Of a stretch of DNA of 64,000 nucleotides, positions 36,251-44,245 are shown piece by piece. The position numbers and the translations under genes are program-made. The stretch's first letter is position 1, and every line of letters starts with the position of its first letter. Below the pieces are notes generated by a model. It ran no database searches. It was not told the origin of the DNA and saw nothing but the letters and a program-made list of their open reading frames with translations. The DNA lies in NCBI RefSeq assembly GCF_033406955.1, contig NZ_CP137734.1, forward strand, positions 7,440,001-7,504,000. Reading direction: 5' to 3'. This DNA is from Streptomyces violaceoruber (GTDB lineage: Bacteria > Actinomycetota > Actinomycetes > Streptomycetales > Streptomycetaceae).

Positions 36251-36288
36251 TTAGAAGGCACGTGCTCTATCCGCTGAGCTACGGGGGC
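36251..36288 (-). pseudogene. 5' half of a tRNA-Arg (anticodon TCT), truncated after the anticodon loop
   Basis: On the minus strand from 36288: GCCCCCG acceptor arm, TA, D arm GCTC-AGCGGATA-GAGC, A, anticodon arm CGTGC and loop CTTCTAA with anticodon TCT. This is exactly tRNA positions 1-38. The following bases (ACGCTTGG) do not pair with CGTGC and there is no T arm or 3' acceptor strand, so it is not functional. A break at the anticodon loop is typical of tyrosine-recombinase integration into tRNA genes, so this may be a leftover attachment half-site. Confidence 0.7.
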
Positions 36289-36308
36289 TGACCTGCGTAA
36301 ACGCAGCT

Positions 36309-37393
36309 TCCGGGAGCTGTCCCCCAGGTCGCGGGGGACACATGGGGGAATCGCGGATTCCCGGTGACCGGGGGGCGCGAGCTCCCTGGTCGAGCAGTAC
36401 GTAGGGTCTCACACTATCTTCACGCCCCCGAAGGCTCTCGCGGAAACAATCCCGCACCCCGTCGGCGTTGGTGATCACCGAGCCGAGGAGGGGAAGGTGT
36501 CGGGCCTGAAGCTGTTCCGCACGGACACGACGAACAGCGGCATGACGGAGGTCATGCCGCGTCTTGCTGAGATCGAGGCCGATGTGCAGGCTCTCGTCGA
36601 GGCGCACATGGAGACGCTGCTGGGCGTCCGGTTCCTGGCGAGCGAGTACAGCACGGGGCCCGCCCACGGGGGCCGGATCGACTCGCTCGGGCTGGACGAG
36701 AACGGATCGCCGGTCATCATTGAGTACAAGCGTGGCACGGACGCCGGCGTCATCAACCAGGGCCTGTTCTACCTGGCCTGGCTGATGGACCACCGGGCGG
36801 AGTTCGAGCACCTGGTCCGCGACCGGCTCGGGGTGACGGCCGCGTCCCAGGTCCTGTGGAGCGGACCACGCCTGATCTGCATCGCCGGCGACTTCACCCG
36901 CTACGACGTGCATGCCGTGCGCGAGCACCGGAGGTCGATCGACCTGGTTCGCTACCGACTCTTCGGCAGGGACCTGCTCGGGCTTGAGACCGTGGCCTCC
37001 GTGAGCGGCGGCGTGCAGGTGGCCCGCCGGGCACGGCGCCAGGCGGTTGCCCAGTCGGCGGCTGATGTCCAGGGCGCGGCGATGCGCGAGTTGGCGGGTG
37101 CGGTCGACGAGGTCCTGCTTGGGCTCGGGGATGGTGTGAACCGGGTGGAGCGCAAGACCTACCGGGCGTATCAGCGGCTGCGCAACTTTGCCTGCCTGTG
37201 CCCGCCGCAGCGAAGCAAGCTGCTGGTCTATCTGAAGGTCGACCCGAAGGATGTCGATCTTGTTCCGGGCTTCACTCGGGACGTGTCCGGTCTCGGTCAC
37301 CACGGCACGGGTGATCTGGAAGTGCAGCTTCGTACGCTGAGGGACGTGGAGCGGGCGCAGGAGCTGTTCCGGGCGAGCTACGCGGCGGCGTGA
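36309..37393 (+). repeat. Direct-repeat copy 2 of the DUF5655-like gene and its leader
   Basis: This segment parallels 22889-23953: the leader shares AACGCAGCT, CATGGGGGAA, GGAAACAAT and GAGGAGGGGAAG, and the coding parts are closely similar along their whole length except for one variable stretch. Same orientation; the two copies bracket the DISARM-like operon (24.0-36.0 kb). Confidence 0.75.
36497..37393 (+). CDS. NucS-like/DUF5655-like protein, copy 2, intact
   Basis: 298 aa from GTG 36497 behind GAGGAGGGGAAG. As in copy 1, GGRIDSLG and IEYKRG give a NucS-type D...ExK nuclease core (about residues 55-78), and NFACLCPPQRSKLLVYLK opens the DUF5655 part. Here the C-terminus is complete (VQLRTLRDVERAQELF). 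The main divergence between copies is around residues 165-200. NucS relatives cut mismatched or modified DNA; whether this protein does is unknown. It is the last rightward gene before the leftward mobile backbone; about 110 bp after its stop lies copy 2 of the conserved hairpin. Confidence 0.75.
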   Translation: MSGLKLFRTDTTNSGMTEVMPRLAEIEADVQALVEAHMETLLGVRFLASEYSTGPAHGGRIDSLGLDENGSPVIIEYKRGTDAGVINQGLFYLAWLMDHRAEFEHLVRDRLGVTAASQVLWSGPRLICIAGDFTRYDVHAVREHRRSIDLVRYRLFGRDLLGLETVASVSGGVQVARRARRQAVAQSAADVQGAAMRELAGAVDEVLLGLGDGVNRVERKTYRAYQRLRNFACLCPPQRSKLLVYLKVDPKDVDLVPGFTRDVSGLGHHGTGDLEVQLRTLRDVERAQELFRASYAAA

Positions 37394-37502
37394 TCGCCCG
37401 GCGCTCCCGGCCACGTGACGGGCTGCGCTACGTGTGGTGTCTGCGGTCGTGGGAGGAGCCTCTCGACGTGCGGGCAGGGCGTGGCGGCGGAATATCTATG
37501 GT

Positions 37503-37546
37503 GCGCGGGATCGCCGGTTTGGCCAACCGGCGATCCCGCGCTATGT
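37503..37546 (+). repeat. Conserved hairpin/promoter-like element, copy 2 of 3
   Basis: A 17-bp perfect stem (GCGCGGGATCGCCGGTT, 37503-37519; complement 37525-37541) around TGGCC, then CTATGTTGCCCCGC. TTGGCC and TATGTT are again 17 bp apart. Relative to copy 1 the stem pair T-A has become C-G, keeping pairing. It sits 26 bp past the stop of the leftward DUF317 gene and points into that gene's antisense strand. Confidence 0.8.
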
Positions 37547-37571
37547 TGCCCCGCTCGTGCGGGGGTGATGA

Positions 37572-38939
37572 TCAGCGTGAACGGCTGGCGGGTCGGCCGG
37601 CCGTGACCGCCGGAGCCGCCGGTGCACTGGCTGCGAGGCGGGTCCTGTGCTCGCGGCGGCCCGGCTGGGGCTGGCGTGTGCCGGTCTCGTGGGCGAGAGT
37701 TTCGGAGAGGTCGGCCAGTAGCGAACTCGGGGTGTGCGGGGACGCGGTGATGGCCCAGGTGGGCCGGTCCGGATCGGGGCCGGCCCAGATGGTCCAGGTG
37801 GCTGGGTTCTGGGGGGCCTGCGCGGTCAGTGGGTCAAACCGGACGCCTGCCTGCCCGTCGGGGGACGTCCACCGGATCCCGTGCCCTGTCAGGGTGTGCT
37901 TCCACCCGGCCTCAGTGAGCGGCTGCGTGGCTGTGGTGACCGTCCTCTCGCCCACTGGGACGCCGATGACCGTGTCCCAGCCGTCGCCGTCGGCGAGGTG
38001 TTTCAGCAGATTCTGCAGTACTGGGGCGGGGGTGGCGCTGGTCGCGGTGAGGTGCCACATGCGGTCGGAGACAGGCGCTTCGTAGGCGGCTACGATCCAG
38101 GCGGTCTCGCGGGCCTGGGTTTCGTGGACGCGTTCGATGCGAAGGGTCTGCGATTCGTGGATGGCGTGGGTCGTTTCATCGGACCAGGTGCGCCACTTTT
38201 CGAACTCGCCGTGCGTGTCGAGGAAGGTGCCGAGGAGCGCGTCGTGGTCACCGGCATCGGCCAGGTAGATGGGGACGGCCTCCAGCTGGGGGCGGGGCGG
38301 TTCGGGCTTGGCTGTGGTGACGTCGAAGACGGAACGCGCTGCGGTGGCGGCGCGTTCGATGTCGGTCAGGGGCGCTGGGCCGGGGCGCATTTCGGCCGCG
38401 TGGGCGTTCTCGAAGGCCACCAGTGCTTCCGCGGGTGAGTCGAAGGTGTCGGCGATCTGACGCAGATGGTCCTCGCCGTGGAGGTAGACGGACTTGCCGC
38501 CCTGGTGGAGGTAGGTGCCGACCGCGACGGTGGTGTGGCCGTCGTGGGCGTGGGCGTGGATCAGGAGGTGGCCGTTGCGGATGTCGTCGTGGATCTTCTG
38601 CGCCTGGTCGGAGACCTCGCGGATCTCGTTGCGGGTGCACCAGGGCATTGGGTAGTTCGGCCAGGTCCATTCCTCGTCGATGGCTTCCTGGAGGCGCGGG
38701 GTGATCTCGACGGTGATGCCTTCGGCGGTCAGGTGCTGGGCGGCGTCGGCGGCCCAGTAGGGCTCCTCGTGATCGATGCGGGCCAGGACCAGGACGCCTG
38801 TGGCGGCGGCACTCCAGCCGGCAGCCTCCAGAGCCGTGGAGGCGACGCGGGCCTGGGTGCCGGTCAGGACGGCCTGCACGGCGCTCGGGTGAGTGGGGTG
38901 GGTGTCGAGGCGGACATGGGCGTCGATGGAGGCAGTCAC
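37572..38939 (-). CDS. DUF317-like protein (1)
   Basis: 455 aa from GTG 38939. The C-terminal half has the DUF317 pattern: a Trp-containing strand before a DG turn (IRWTSPDGQAGVRFDP), then TWTIWAG and TWAITASPHTPSSLLADLSETL, in which TP begins the closing helix. The N-terminal half contains a separate region (HLLIHAHAHDGHTTVAVGTYL) not seen in the other DUF317 copies. DUF317 proteins are abundant in Streptomyces integrative and linear plasmids, function unknown. It is the last gene of the leftward series, followed by the conserved hairpin. Confidence 0.7.
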   Translation of the reverse strand: MTASIDAHVRLDTHPTHPSAVQAVLTGTQARVASTALEAAGWSAAATGVLVLARIDHEEPYWAADAAQHLTAEGITVEITPRLQEAIDEEWTWPNYPMPWCTRNEIREVSDQAQKIHDDIRNGHLLIHAHAHDGHTTVAVGTYLHQGGKSVYLHGEDHLRQIADTFDSPAEALVAFENAHAAEMRPGPAPLTDIERAATAARSVFDVTTAKPEPPRPQLEAVPIYLADAGDHDALLGTFLDTHGEFEKWRTWSDETTHAIHESQTLRIERVHETQARETAWIVAAYEAPVSDRMWHLTATSATPAPVLQNLLKHLADGDGWDTVIGVPVGERTVTTATQPLTEAGWKHTLTGHGIRWTSPDGQAGVRFDPLTAQAPQNPATWTIWAGPDPDRPTWAITASPHTPSSLLADLSETLAHETGTRQPQPGRREHRTRLAASAPAAPAVTAGRPASRSR

Positions 38940-39004
38940 GTGGGGGTCTCATCCGTTCTGCCGGTGACCGGACCCGCGGGCCCGGCCACCGGCGTAATCG
39001 GGAG

Positions 39005-40120
39005 TTATCGGGTTGCTCGTGTGGGCCGGGCGGCGTGTGCGGCCGTGGTGGTCGGTGGGCCGGCGCGGGTGGCGGGCGCCGGTCGCCGCTGCTGTGGCGG
39101 GGTGGTTCCGGTGGCGTGCTGCCAGCGGGTGCGGACGGCGGCGATGTCAGCGAGAGCGCGGCGGGCCCCGGCGACGAGCTGGAAGGGGGTGTTCGCTGAG
39201 TCGCCGGCGTACGCCTCGACGCGCCGTCCGGTGTGTTCGGCCGTGGCCAGCAGGGAGCGCCGCAGGGCGCGTTCGGCCCAGTGCTCGACGGATCCGGCCG
39301 GTTCAGCCAGCATGCGCAGGACCTCGCCTGGTTCACGGCCGTAGTCGAGCAGGCCGCGCTGCTGGGCTTCCCACAGGACGGTGACGGGGTCGATGGGCTC
39401 GTCGCGGCGGGCGAGGGTGGTCAGGCACTGCCACAGGCCGGCGTGCAGGGGCAGGGTGAGGTCGTCGGGGAGCAGCCACCGGACGGCCTCGATGTCGTCC
39501 GGGCGGGCGGTGGCGGTCGCGAGCAGGAGCTGCTCCTCCTCGACCGCCTCGGTGTCGTCGGCGGCGGTGGGAGGAGGTGCCGGGATGCGGGGAAGGACAC
39601 CGGAGCGCGGGGGGAAGCGGTTCGCGATGTCGTCCACGACCGCGGCAAGTGCATCCGCCTCGGCGAGCGCTGTCTGGACGGGGTGCGGGAGGGAGGCGTC
39701 GTGGACGGTGTGGACGAGGCGTTCGGCGGCCGTCAGCAGGCGACGGCGGGCGTGCTCGGCCTCGACCATCCGGGCGTACGCGGGGGCGTGGCGGGGCCAG
39801 GGACAGACCTGAACGAGGGCGTGCAGGTAGGAGGCGGTCAGTCCGCGCGCCTCCTCCAGGGCGGTGGCGAGTACGCGGTCGAGCCACGTGGTGTTCTTCG
39901 CGTGCTCGGCGGGATCGGGCCGCGGCAGGGTGCTGATCGCGGCATACAGGGCGGCGTGCGCGGCGGTGGAGAACGAGTCGGCGGCGATGCCGTTCACGTC
40001 GTCCAGGCGGTGCGGGTCGAGGAGGAGAGCCCCCAGGAGGGCCTGCTCGACGTGGAACACCGGCTGGGGCGGTGGGACGGCGTCAAGGTCGTCTTCGTCG
40101 GGTTCGGGGGTGTGGGGCAT
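39005..40120 (-). CDS. DnaB N-terminal-domain-like protein without helicase domain
   Basis: 371 aa; ATG 40120 overlaps the cytosine methylase stop by one base. VEQALLGALLLDPHRLDDV ... FSTAAHAALYAAI is the DnaB N-terminal domain opening, and EEEQLLLATATARPDDIEAVRWL ... PLHAGLWQCL repeats the pattern about 170 residues later, so two N-like domains lie in tandem. There is no Walker A or other helicase motif. DnaB-N domains mediate hexamer and primase contacts, so this may be a replisome-loading or inhibitory factor of the element. The frame remains open far upstream but that part is antisense-like and overlaps the methylase. Confidence 0.72.
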   Translation of the reverse strand: MPHTPEPDEDDLDAVPPPQPVFHVEQALLGALLLDPHRLDDVNGIAADSFSTAAHAALYAAISTLPRPDPAEHAKNTTWLDRVLATALEEARGLTASYLHALVQVCPWPRHAPAYARMVEAEHARRRLLTAAERLVHTVHDASLPHPVQTALAEADALAAVVDDIANRFPPRSGVLPRIPAPPPTAADDTEAVEEEQLLLATATARPDDIEAVRWLLPDDLTLPLHAGLWQCLTTLARRDEPIDPVTVLWEAQQRGLLDYGREPGEVLRMLAEPAGSVEHWAERALRRSLLATAEHTGRRVEAYAGDSANTPFQLVAGARRALADIAAVRTRWQHATGTTPPQQRRPAPATRAGPPTTTAAHAARPTRATR

Positions 40121-41391
40121 CAGGCGGCGAGGGTGAAGTCGTCGGGGTCGAGGGTGACGCCGAGGTGCGGGGCGAGGAGGTGGCCGGCGAGCAGCGGGGG
40201 AACGGCGTTGCCGATCTGGGAGAACTGCTGGCCCTTGTTCCCGGCCCAGGGGTAGTCGGCGGGAAAGGTCTGCAGGAGGCCCGCCTCGCGGGCGGTGATC
40301 CGGATCGGCTCGGGAACGGCCGGCGCATCGGTGTCCGTGGCCGAGGGTGTGGCGGGTTCGGCGACCCAGGTGCACTCGTTGGCGCGGTGCCCGAAGAACA
40401 GCGTGCCAGCCGGCTCCTGGATGGACCGGACGGTGGCGTTGGCCTGGTTGTTGCTGCGCAGGGACCAGGACCAGCGGTGCGCCTCGGCGGTGAACGTGGG
40501 CGCCGGAGCGTCGGCCGCACGATTCTCGCGCGTGCCGTGCCGGGCCGCCCACCCCGCGCCTTCCCGGCGGGACTGCAGAACCACCCCGTCCGGCCGCGGC
40601 ATCCAGGTGCCGCGCTCCCGCGCGTCGGACAGTGTCTTGCGAGAGCCCGACGGGAACGGCTCGGGGCCGCCGCCAGGCCCACCTCCTGCACAGACGGTGG
40701 GGACGGGCCGGTCGGTCGCGCCCCATCCCAGGGCTTCGGCCATGCTGACCCAGCGGGCACGGCCCGGACCGAACAGCGATTCCGGCTCGGCGAGCTGGGC
40801 GTGCGTGGGCGTGGGCGGCTGCGCCGTGCGGACGCGGGAGGCCAGAAGGATTGCCCGCTTTCTGGTCTGCGGGACGCCGAAGTCGGCGGCGTTGAGGATC
40901 CCGTACCAGACGGAGAACCCCCACCCGCGCAGGACGGCCGCGTACTGCTTCCACAAGGGCAGCACGTCCGGTACTTCCTCCATGGCCACCCAGTCGGGCT
41001 CGCCGACCGCGTTCAGCGCGTGCAGGTAGCGCATCGGCTCGGCGGCGAGCAGGGAGCGCTCGTCGCGGCAGGCGGTGAGGAGGCGCTCGCGGGTGTCGCG
41101 CCCGGCGGCCAGGTCTTCGACCGCCGCGTGCACCAGCGGCTGGTCGAGAAGACCGAGGCGCTTGCCGGCCATGCTCCACGCCTGACACGGCGGCGAAGCG
41201 ATCACACCGCGGGTGCGGCCGAGGAACGGCCAGGCCGGATACCTCGCCACGTCGCACCGGATGGTCAACTGCCCCGCCGCAGCACGGGTCTTACATGCCC
41301 ACGGGTCCCATTCCAGGCCGACGTCGCGCACGCCCAGGACGTGCAGTGCCCTGCTCCAGCCGCCCGGCCCCGCGAAGAGGTCGAGTATCAC
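40120..41391 (-). CDS. C5-cytosine DNA methyltransferase
   Basis: 423 aa from GTG 41391, which overlaps the upstream stop as GTGA. All main motifs are present: DLFAGPGGWS (motif I, residues 4-13), SPPCQAWSMAG (IV, with the catalytic Cys near 66), WVAMEEVPDV (VI, about 130), VPQTRKRAILLAS (VIII) and QIGNAVPPLLAGHL (X, about 390). The target-recognition part lies between VIII and X. No cognate endonuclease is adjacent, so it is probably an orphan methylase guarding the element from host restriction. The upstream partner is a PP-loop protein, a pairing also seen in phages and plasmids. Confidence 0.88.
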   Translation of the reverse strand: MILDLFAGPGGWSRALHVLGVRDVGLEWDPWACKTRAAAGQLTIRCDVARYPAWPFLGRTRGVIASPPCQAWSMAGKRLGLLDQPLVHAAVEDLAAGRDTRERLLTACRDERSLLAAEPMRYLHALNAVGEPDWVAMEEVPDVLPLWKQYAAVLRGWGFSVWYGILNAADFGVPQTRKRAILLASRVRTAQPPTPTHAQLAEPESLFGPGRARWVSMAEALGWGATDRPVPTVCAGGGPGGGPEPFPSGSRKTLSDARERGTWMPRPDGVVLQSRREGAGWAARHGTRENRAADAPAPTFTAEAHRWSWSLRSNNQANATVRSIQEPAGTLFFGHRANECTWVAEPATPSATDTDAPAVPEPIRITAREAGLLQTFPADYPWAGNKGQQFSQIGNAVPPLLAGHLLAPHLGVTLDPDDFTLAA

Positions 41392-42311
41392 GTGGCCAGC
41401 CCGAAGTCGTCCTGCGTCAGCGCGTCGGCGTCGCCCCGGCACGCCCAGGGCGAGCAGCCGTCCTCGACACCGTTCTCCAGGACGTCGGCCTCGTCCGCGC
41501 TGATCCGCAGGGCGGCCCGCTCGGCGGCGGTGACGTGATCGATGGGGGCTTCGCTGAGCGGGACGCGGGAGCGGTGCAGGAACGCCTCGCCGAGCAGTCT
41601 GTTGCCGGTGGCGTTGGCGCGGGCGTTGCCCTGCCGGATGGCCGTGTCGAATTCGACGACGTCCGCCCACTCGGACGGAGATGTGTCCCTGATATGCCGC
41701 CACTGCGCATTTCCATGGAACGGGCATCCCAGGCAACTCGATTTCGGGGTATCGGCGAGACCGAGGGAAGTCAGGTAGCGCGCACAGTCGGCCCTGCTCC
41801 AGGACATGTCCAGAAGGGGATGCCGGTTACGCATGTACTTGACGTCCGCGTCTTTCGCGCGGTGGAATTCATCCGTGGAGATTCCTACCCACTGCTCGAC
41901 GAAAACGCCCTTTGGGATGCGTGCCGGATAGGGGTAGCCGAGCAGTTCGCGGACCTTCTGCTTGATTGGCTTGACCTTATACTCGCCGGTGCACTGCCGC
42001 CGGGTCATCCCAGGTCGCCCGTCCTGATTGAGGATGTGGAGCGGCATGGAGGCGAACCGGTGATCCGGGTTCAGGGCGTCGTCTCGGATATTTCCGGCCG
42101 ACACGCGCAGTACGGGTATCCCGGCGGGGGCGGCTATCTCTTCTTCCAGGCGGTCAAGGTGTGCATAAACCGCTTCGGGTTCCCATCCGGTGTCGGCGAA
42201 AATCGCATAGTCGACCCTGGGGAGAATGCCCTCGGCTGACAGGGCAAGGAGCGTGCTGGATTGAACTCCCGCACCGAGGGAGAGGGCGCGGAATCGGGGC
42301 TGATCTGAAAT
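41388..42311 (-). CDS. PP-loop ATP pyrophosphatase/PAPS-reductase-like protein, non-canonical start
   Basis: The obvious ATG at 42104 would remove the nucleotide-binding site. Upstream in the same frame the sequence reads FRALSLGAGVQSSTLLALSAEG then VDYAIFADTGWEPEAVYAHL, the PP-loop (S-x-G-x-x-S) and the following strand of PAPS-reductase-like enzymes. The later part has CLGCPFHGNAQWRHI, a Cys pair in the usual place. No ATG, GTG or TTG precedes the PP-loop before the previous gene; ATT 42311 has AGGAC six bases upstream and gives about 307 aa. The stop overlaps the cytosine methylase start. PP-loop enzymes activate a carbonyl or transfer sulfur; the methylase link suggests a DNA-related substrate, which is inference. 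Confidence 0.75.
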   Translation of the reverse strand: MSDQPRFRALSLGAGVQSSTLLALSAEGILPRVDYAIFADTGWEPEAVYAHLDRLEEEIAAPAGIPVLRVSAGNIRDDALNPDHRFASMPLHILNQDGRPGMTRRQCTGEYKVKPIKQKVRELLGYPYPARIPKGVFVEQWVGISTDEFHRAKDADVKYMRNRHPLLDMSWSRADCARYLTSLGLADTPKSSCLGCPFHGNAQWRHIRDTSPSEWADVVEFDTAIRQGNARANATGNRLLGEAFLHRSRVPLSEAPIDHVTAAERAALRISADEADVLENGVEDGCSPWACRGDADALTQDDFGLAT

Positions 42312-42363
42312 GGTCTGTCCTGGGTTTAGGGAAAGGGGAGGGAGTACTCGAATCGCGGTCGCG

Positions 42364-42822
42364 TCAGCGGCAGGGGGATTGCGGCCGGTCGCGGGATACG
42401 GCGTCGCAGAGGGCGGGGATGCGGTCGACGAGGTCGGTGGCCGACTCGATGAACTGCTGCGGTGTCGGCCCGATCAGAACCACCCGCCGTGATGTGGCGG
42501 CTGCCTGGCGGCGCTGGTTCTCCACGGCGCGGGCAAGAGCAGCCGTCAGTTCGGCGGCGGCGTCCTGGGCGGCCTTGGCGATCTGCGCGACGCGGTGAAG
42601 GAGCAGCAGGTCCGGAGGGCAGGGCCGCGTCGTCTGGCGGCTGAGGGTGAGAAACAGCCGCAAAGCGGTGCCGGCGAGGTCTTGGGCGTCAGTGAGGCGC
42701 GCGGCCAGTGTGGATGCGGATGCGCCTCGTTCGGCGGGCAGGAAATGCAGGGCCTGGTGCAGCGAGGCCGCGTCGGACGAGATGCGGGCGAGGACCGGGG
42801 CCGGGTCGGCGGGGTCAGGCAC
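42364..42822 (-). CDS. Hypothetical helical protein
   Basis: 152 aa from GTG 42822, overlapping the TrpA-like gene's stop by eight bases. Almost entirely Ala/Leu-rich helix (LHFLPAERGASASTLAARL, LLLLHRVAQIAKAAQDAAAEL), with one strand-like stretch (SRRVVLIGPTPQQFI). No motif or membrane segment. Family not recognised. The translational coupling to both neighbours supports expression. Confidence 0.55.
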   Translation of the reverse strand: MPDPADPAPVLARISSDAASLHQALHFLPAERGASASTLAARLTDAQDLAGTALRLFLTLSRQTTRPCPPDLLLLHRVAQIAKAAQDAAAELTAALARAVENQRRQAAATSRRVVLIGPTPQQFIESATDLVDRIPALCDAVSRDRPQSPCR

Positions 42823-43612
42823 GGGTCTCCGTGGTGGCGTGCGGGTTCAGGGTTTGGGCGAACGCGGTAGTGAGTGCCGGGGCCTGCTCGGGGGCGGTCA
42901 TCAGGGCGCGGACGACGGGGGTGCCGATGACGACGGCGTCCACCAGTGGCGCAACGCGTTCCGCGAGGGCCGGGGTGGAGATCCCCACGCCCGATACGAC
43001 GGGCAGGGGACTCGCGGCGCGCAGGCGTGTCGTGAAGTCGGCGAGAGCGGGCACGTCGAGCGGGCCGCGGTAGCCGGTGGGGGCGGTGCTGGCGGGTGCG
43101 TAGAGCCATCCCGATGCGCCGGCGGCCACGGTGGCGAGGCCGGTGTCAGTGAGGTGGCGGGGGACGAGGCGTGGGGTGGAGAGGTTCGTGGCCTTCGCTG
43201 CGGCCTGCCAGCGCTCTGCCTGGTCGTCGGGCAGGTCGACGACCATGGCGCCGGCGGCACCCGCGTCAGCGAGCAGCCGGGCCAGGCGTTCGGGGCCGTG
43301 CCGGCTGACGGGGTCCCAGTAGGTCATAACGACGGTCGGCCGAAGGCCAGCGGCGTGCTCGATCCCGCGCAGGGCGCGGGTGAGGAGGTGCCCGCGGCTC
43401 AGGGCGCGGCGGTAGGCGGCTTGGATGATGGGCCCGTCGAGGCCGGCGTCATGGTGGGCGAGGCCGATCTCGAACAGGTCGGCGCCGGCTCGGGCGATCT
43501 GGTCGAGCTGATGATGCTCGGCGCGGGCCGGATGCAGTCCGGCGGGGACGAACACGCCGAGCGCGCAGCGGGGTTGGGCGAGGAGAGCTTGGAGGGAGTC
43601 GGTGGTGGCCAG
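42815..43612 (-). CDS. Tryptophan synthase alpha-like TIM-barrel protein
   Basis: About 265 aa. The barrel signature of TrpA is clear: GADLFEIGLAHHDAGLDGPI, PTVVMTYWDPV, GAMVVDLPDD, and SGVGISTPALAERVAPLVDAVVIGTPVV near the end. In TrpA the catalytic Glu and Asp lie in the ELG and D strands; here the Glu of LFEIGL is retained, while the PFSDP-like loop that follows is replaced by HHDAG, so normal indole-glycerol phosphate cleavage is doubtful. No trpB gene or other tryptophan genes are nearby, and TrpA-like genes are known in some actinomycete elements without assigned role. Start unclear: CTG 43612 or CTG 43651 are the only reasonable codons after the upstream gene's stop. Confidence 0.7.
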   Translation of the reverse strand: MATTDSLQALLAQPRCALGVFVPAGLHPARAEHHQLDQIARAGADLFEIGLAHHDAGLDGPIIQAAYRRALSRGHLLTRALRGIEHAAGLRPTVVMTYWDPVSRHGPERLARLLADAGAAGAMVVDLPDDQAERWQAAAKATNLSTPRLVPRHLTDTGLATVAAGASGWLYAPASTAPTGYRGPLDVPALADFTTRLRAASPLPVVSGVGISTPALAERVAPLVDAVVIGTPVVRALMTAPEQAPALTTAFAQTLNPHATTETRA

Positions 43613-43647
43613 GAGATGTCTTTCTCGGAGGGCGCTGTCGCGGCAGG

Positions 43648-44187
43648 TCAGCGGTGGCGTGGGGCCGGTGAAGGCGGGGAGGTTACGAGGGTGGTGGCGC
43701 TCTGGCCGTGGGCGGCCCGGGCACGGGGCGTGGTGTCCGTGGTGGGCTGGTGGCTGAAGGCGGGGGCCACGCGGTCGAGGGCCAGGGCGATCTGCTGGGC
43801 CTGGTCGTGAGCAGTAGCGAGCTGCTCGGCGACATCGGTGGGGAACCGGTCCCACTGGGCTCGGTACTGGTAGCGCTGGATGATCTCGGCGGCGTTGCGC
43901 AGCTGCTCGGCGACCTGCCGCAGGACGGCGGTTTTCTGTTCCGGGGCGGTCGCGGTGTGTGTGGCTTGCAGAAGCGCGTCCAGGGCGGTGGGCAGCGACT
44001 CGTCGGGCGTGGGAAGGCCGTAGAGGGCGGCGTGCAGTGCTTGGGCGTAGACCGTCATGGGCCCGCCCCGACCGCGGCTGCGGTACTCGATGGGGGCTTG
44101 CCGGCGGGCGCCGAAGTTGACGGTCACGTCCCGGGGAGCGGCACCGGGGTGGAGCTGGTCGGCGAGGGCACGGGCGAGATCATGCAC
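43648..44187 (-). CDS. Hypothetical protein
   Basis: About 179 aa if started at GTG 44187. The frame opens at GTG 44358, but that would overlap the upstream gene by over 110 bases with a Pro/Ser-rich leader. Visible features: DVTVNFGARRQAPIEYRSRG, a strand-rich stretch, then helices (TAVLRQVAEQLRNAAEIIQRY, DVAEQLATAHDQAQQIALAL). Function not recognised. Confidence 0.5.
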   Translation of the reverse strand: MHDLARALADQLHPGAAPRDVTVNFGARRQAPIEYRSRGRGGPMTVYAQALHAALYGLPTPDESLPTALDALLQATHTATAPEQKTAVLRQVAEQLRNAAEIIQRYQYRAQWDRFPTDVAEQLATAHDQAQQIALALDRVAPAFSHQPTTDTTPRARAAHGQSATTLVTSPPSPAPRHR

Positions 44188-44245
44188 GGTGGGGGTGTCG
44201 GACGTGGAAGCTCCTCGGATGGCGGTGCCGGATGCGTTGGGGTGG

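Noticed and set aside
36251..36288. Functional tRNA gene
   Set aside because: The 3' half, including the T arm and acceptor strand, is missing.
37503..37541. Hairpin copies 2 and 3 as plain terminators of leftward genes
   Set aside because: Copy 1 has no leftward gene ending at it, there is no T-rich tail, and the flanking CTATGTTGC is as conserved as the stem.
39005..41257. Extended 750-codon form of the DnaB-N-like gene
   Set aside because: The added N-terminal 380 codons overlap the cytosine methylase in another frame and are Arg/Pro/Gly-rich without motifs.
42815..43855. Longer form of the TrpA-like gene from ATG 43855
   Set aside because: The added part overlaps the upstream gene by about 200 bases and is Pro/Arg-rich; the barrel begins later.
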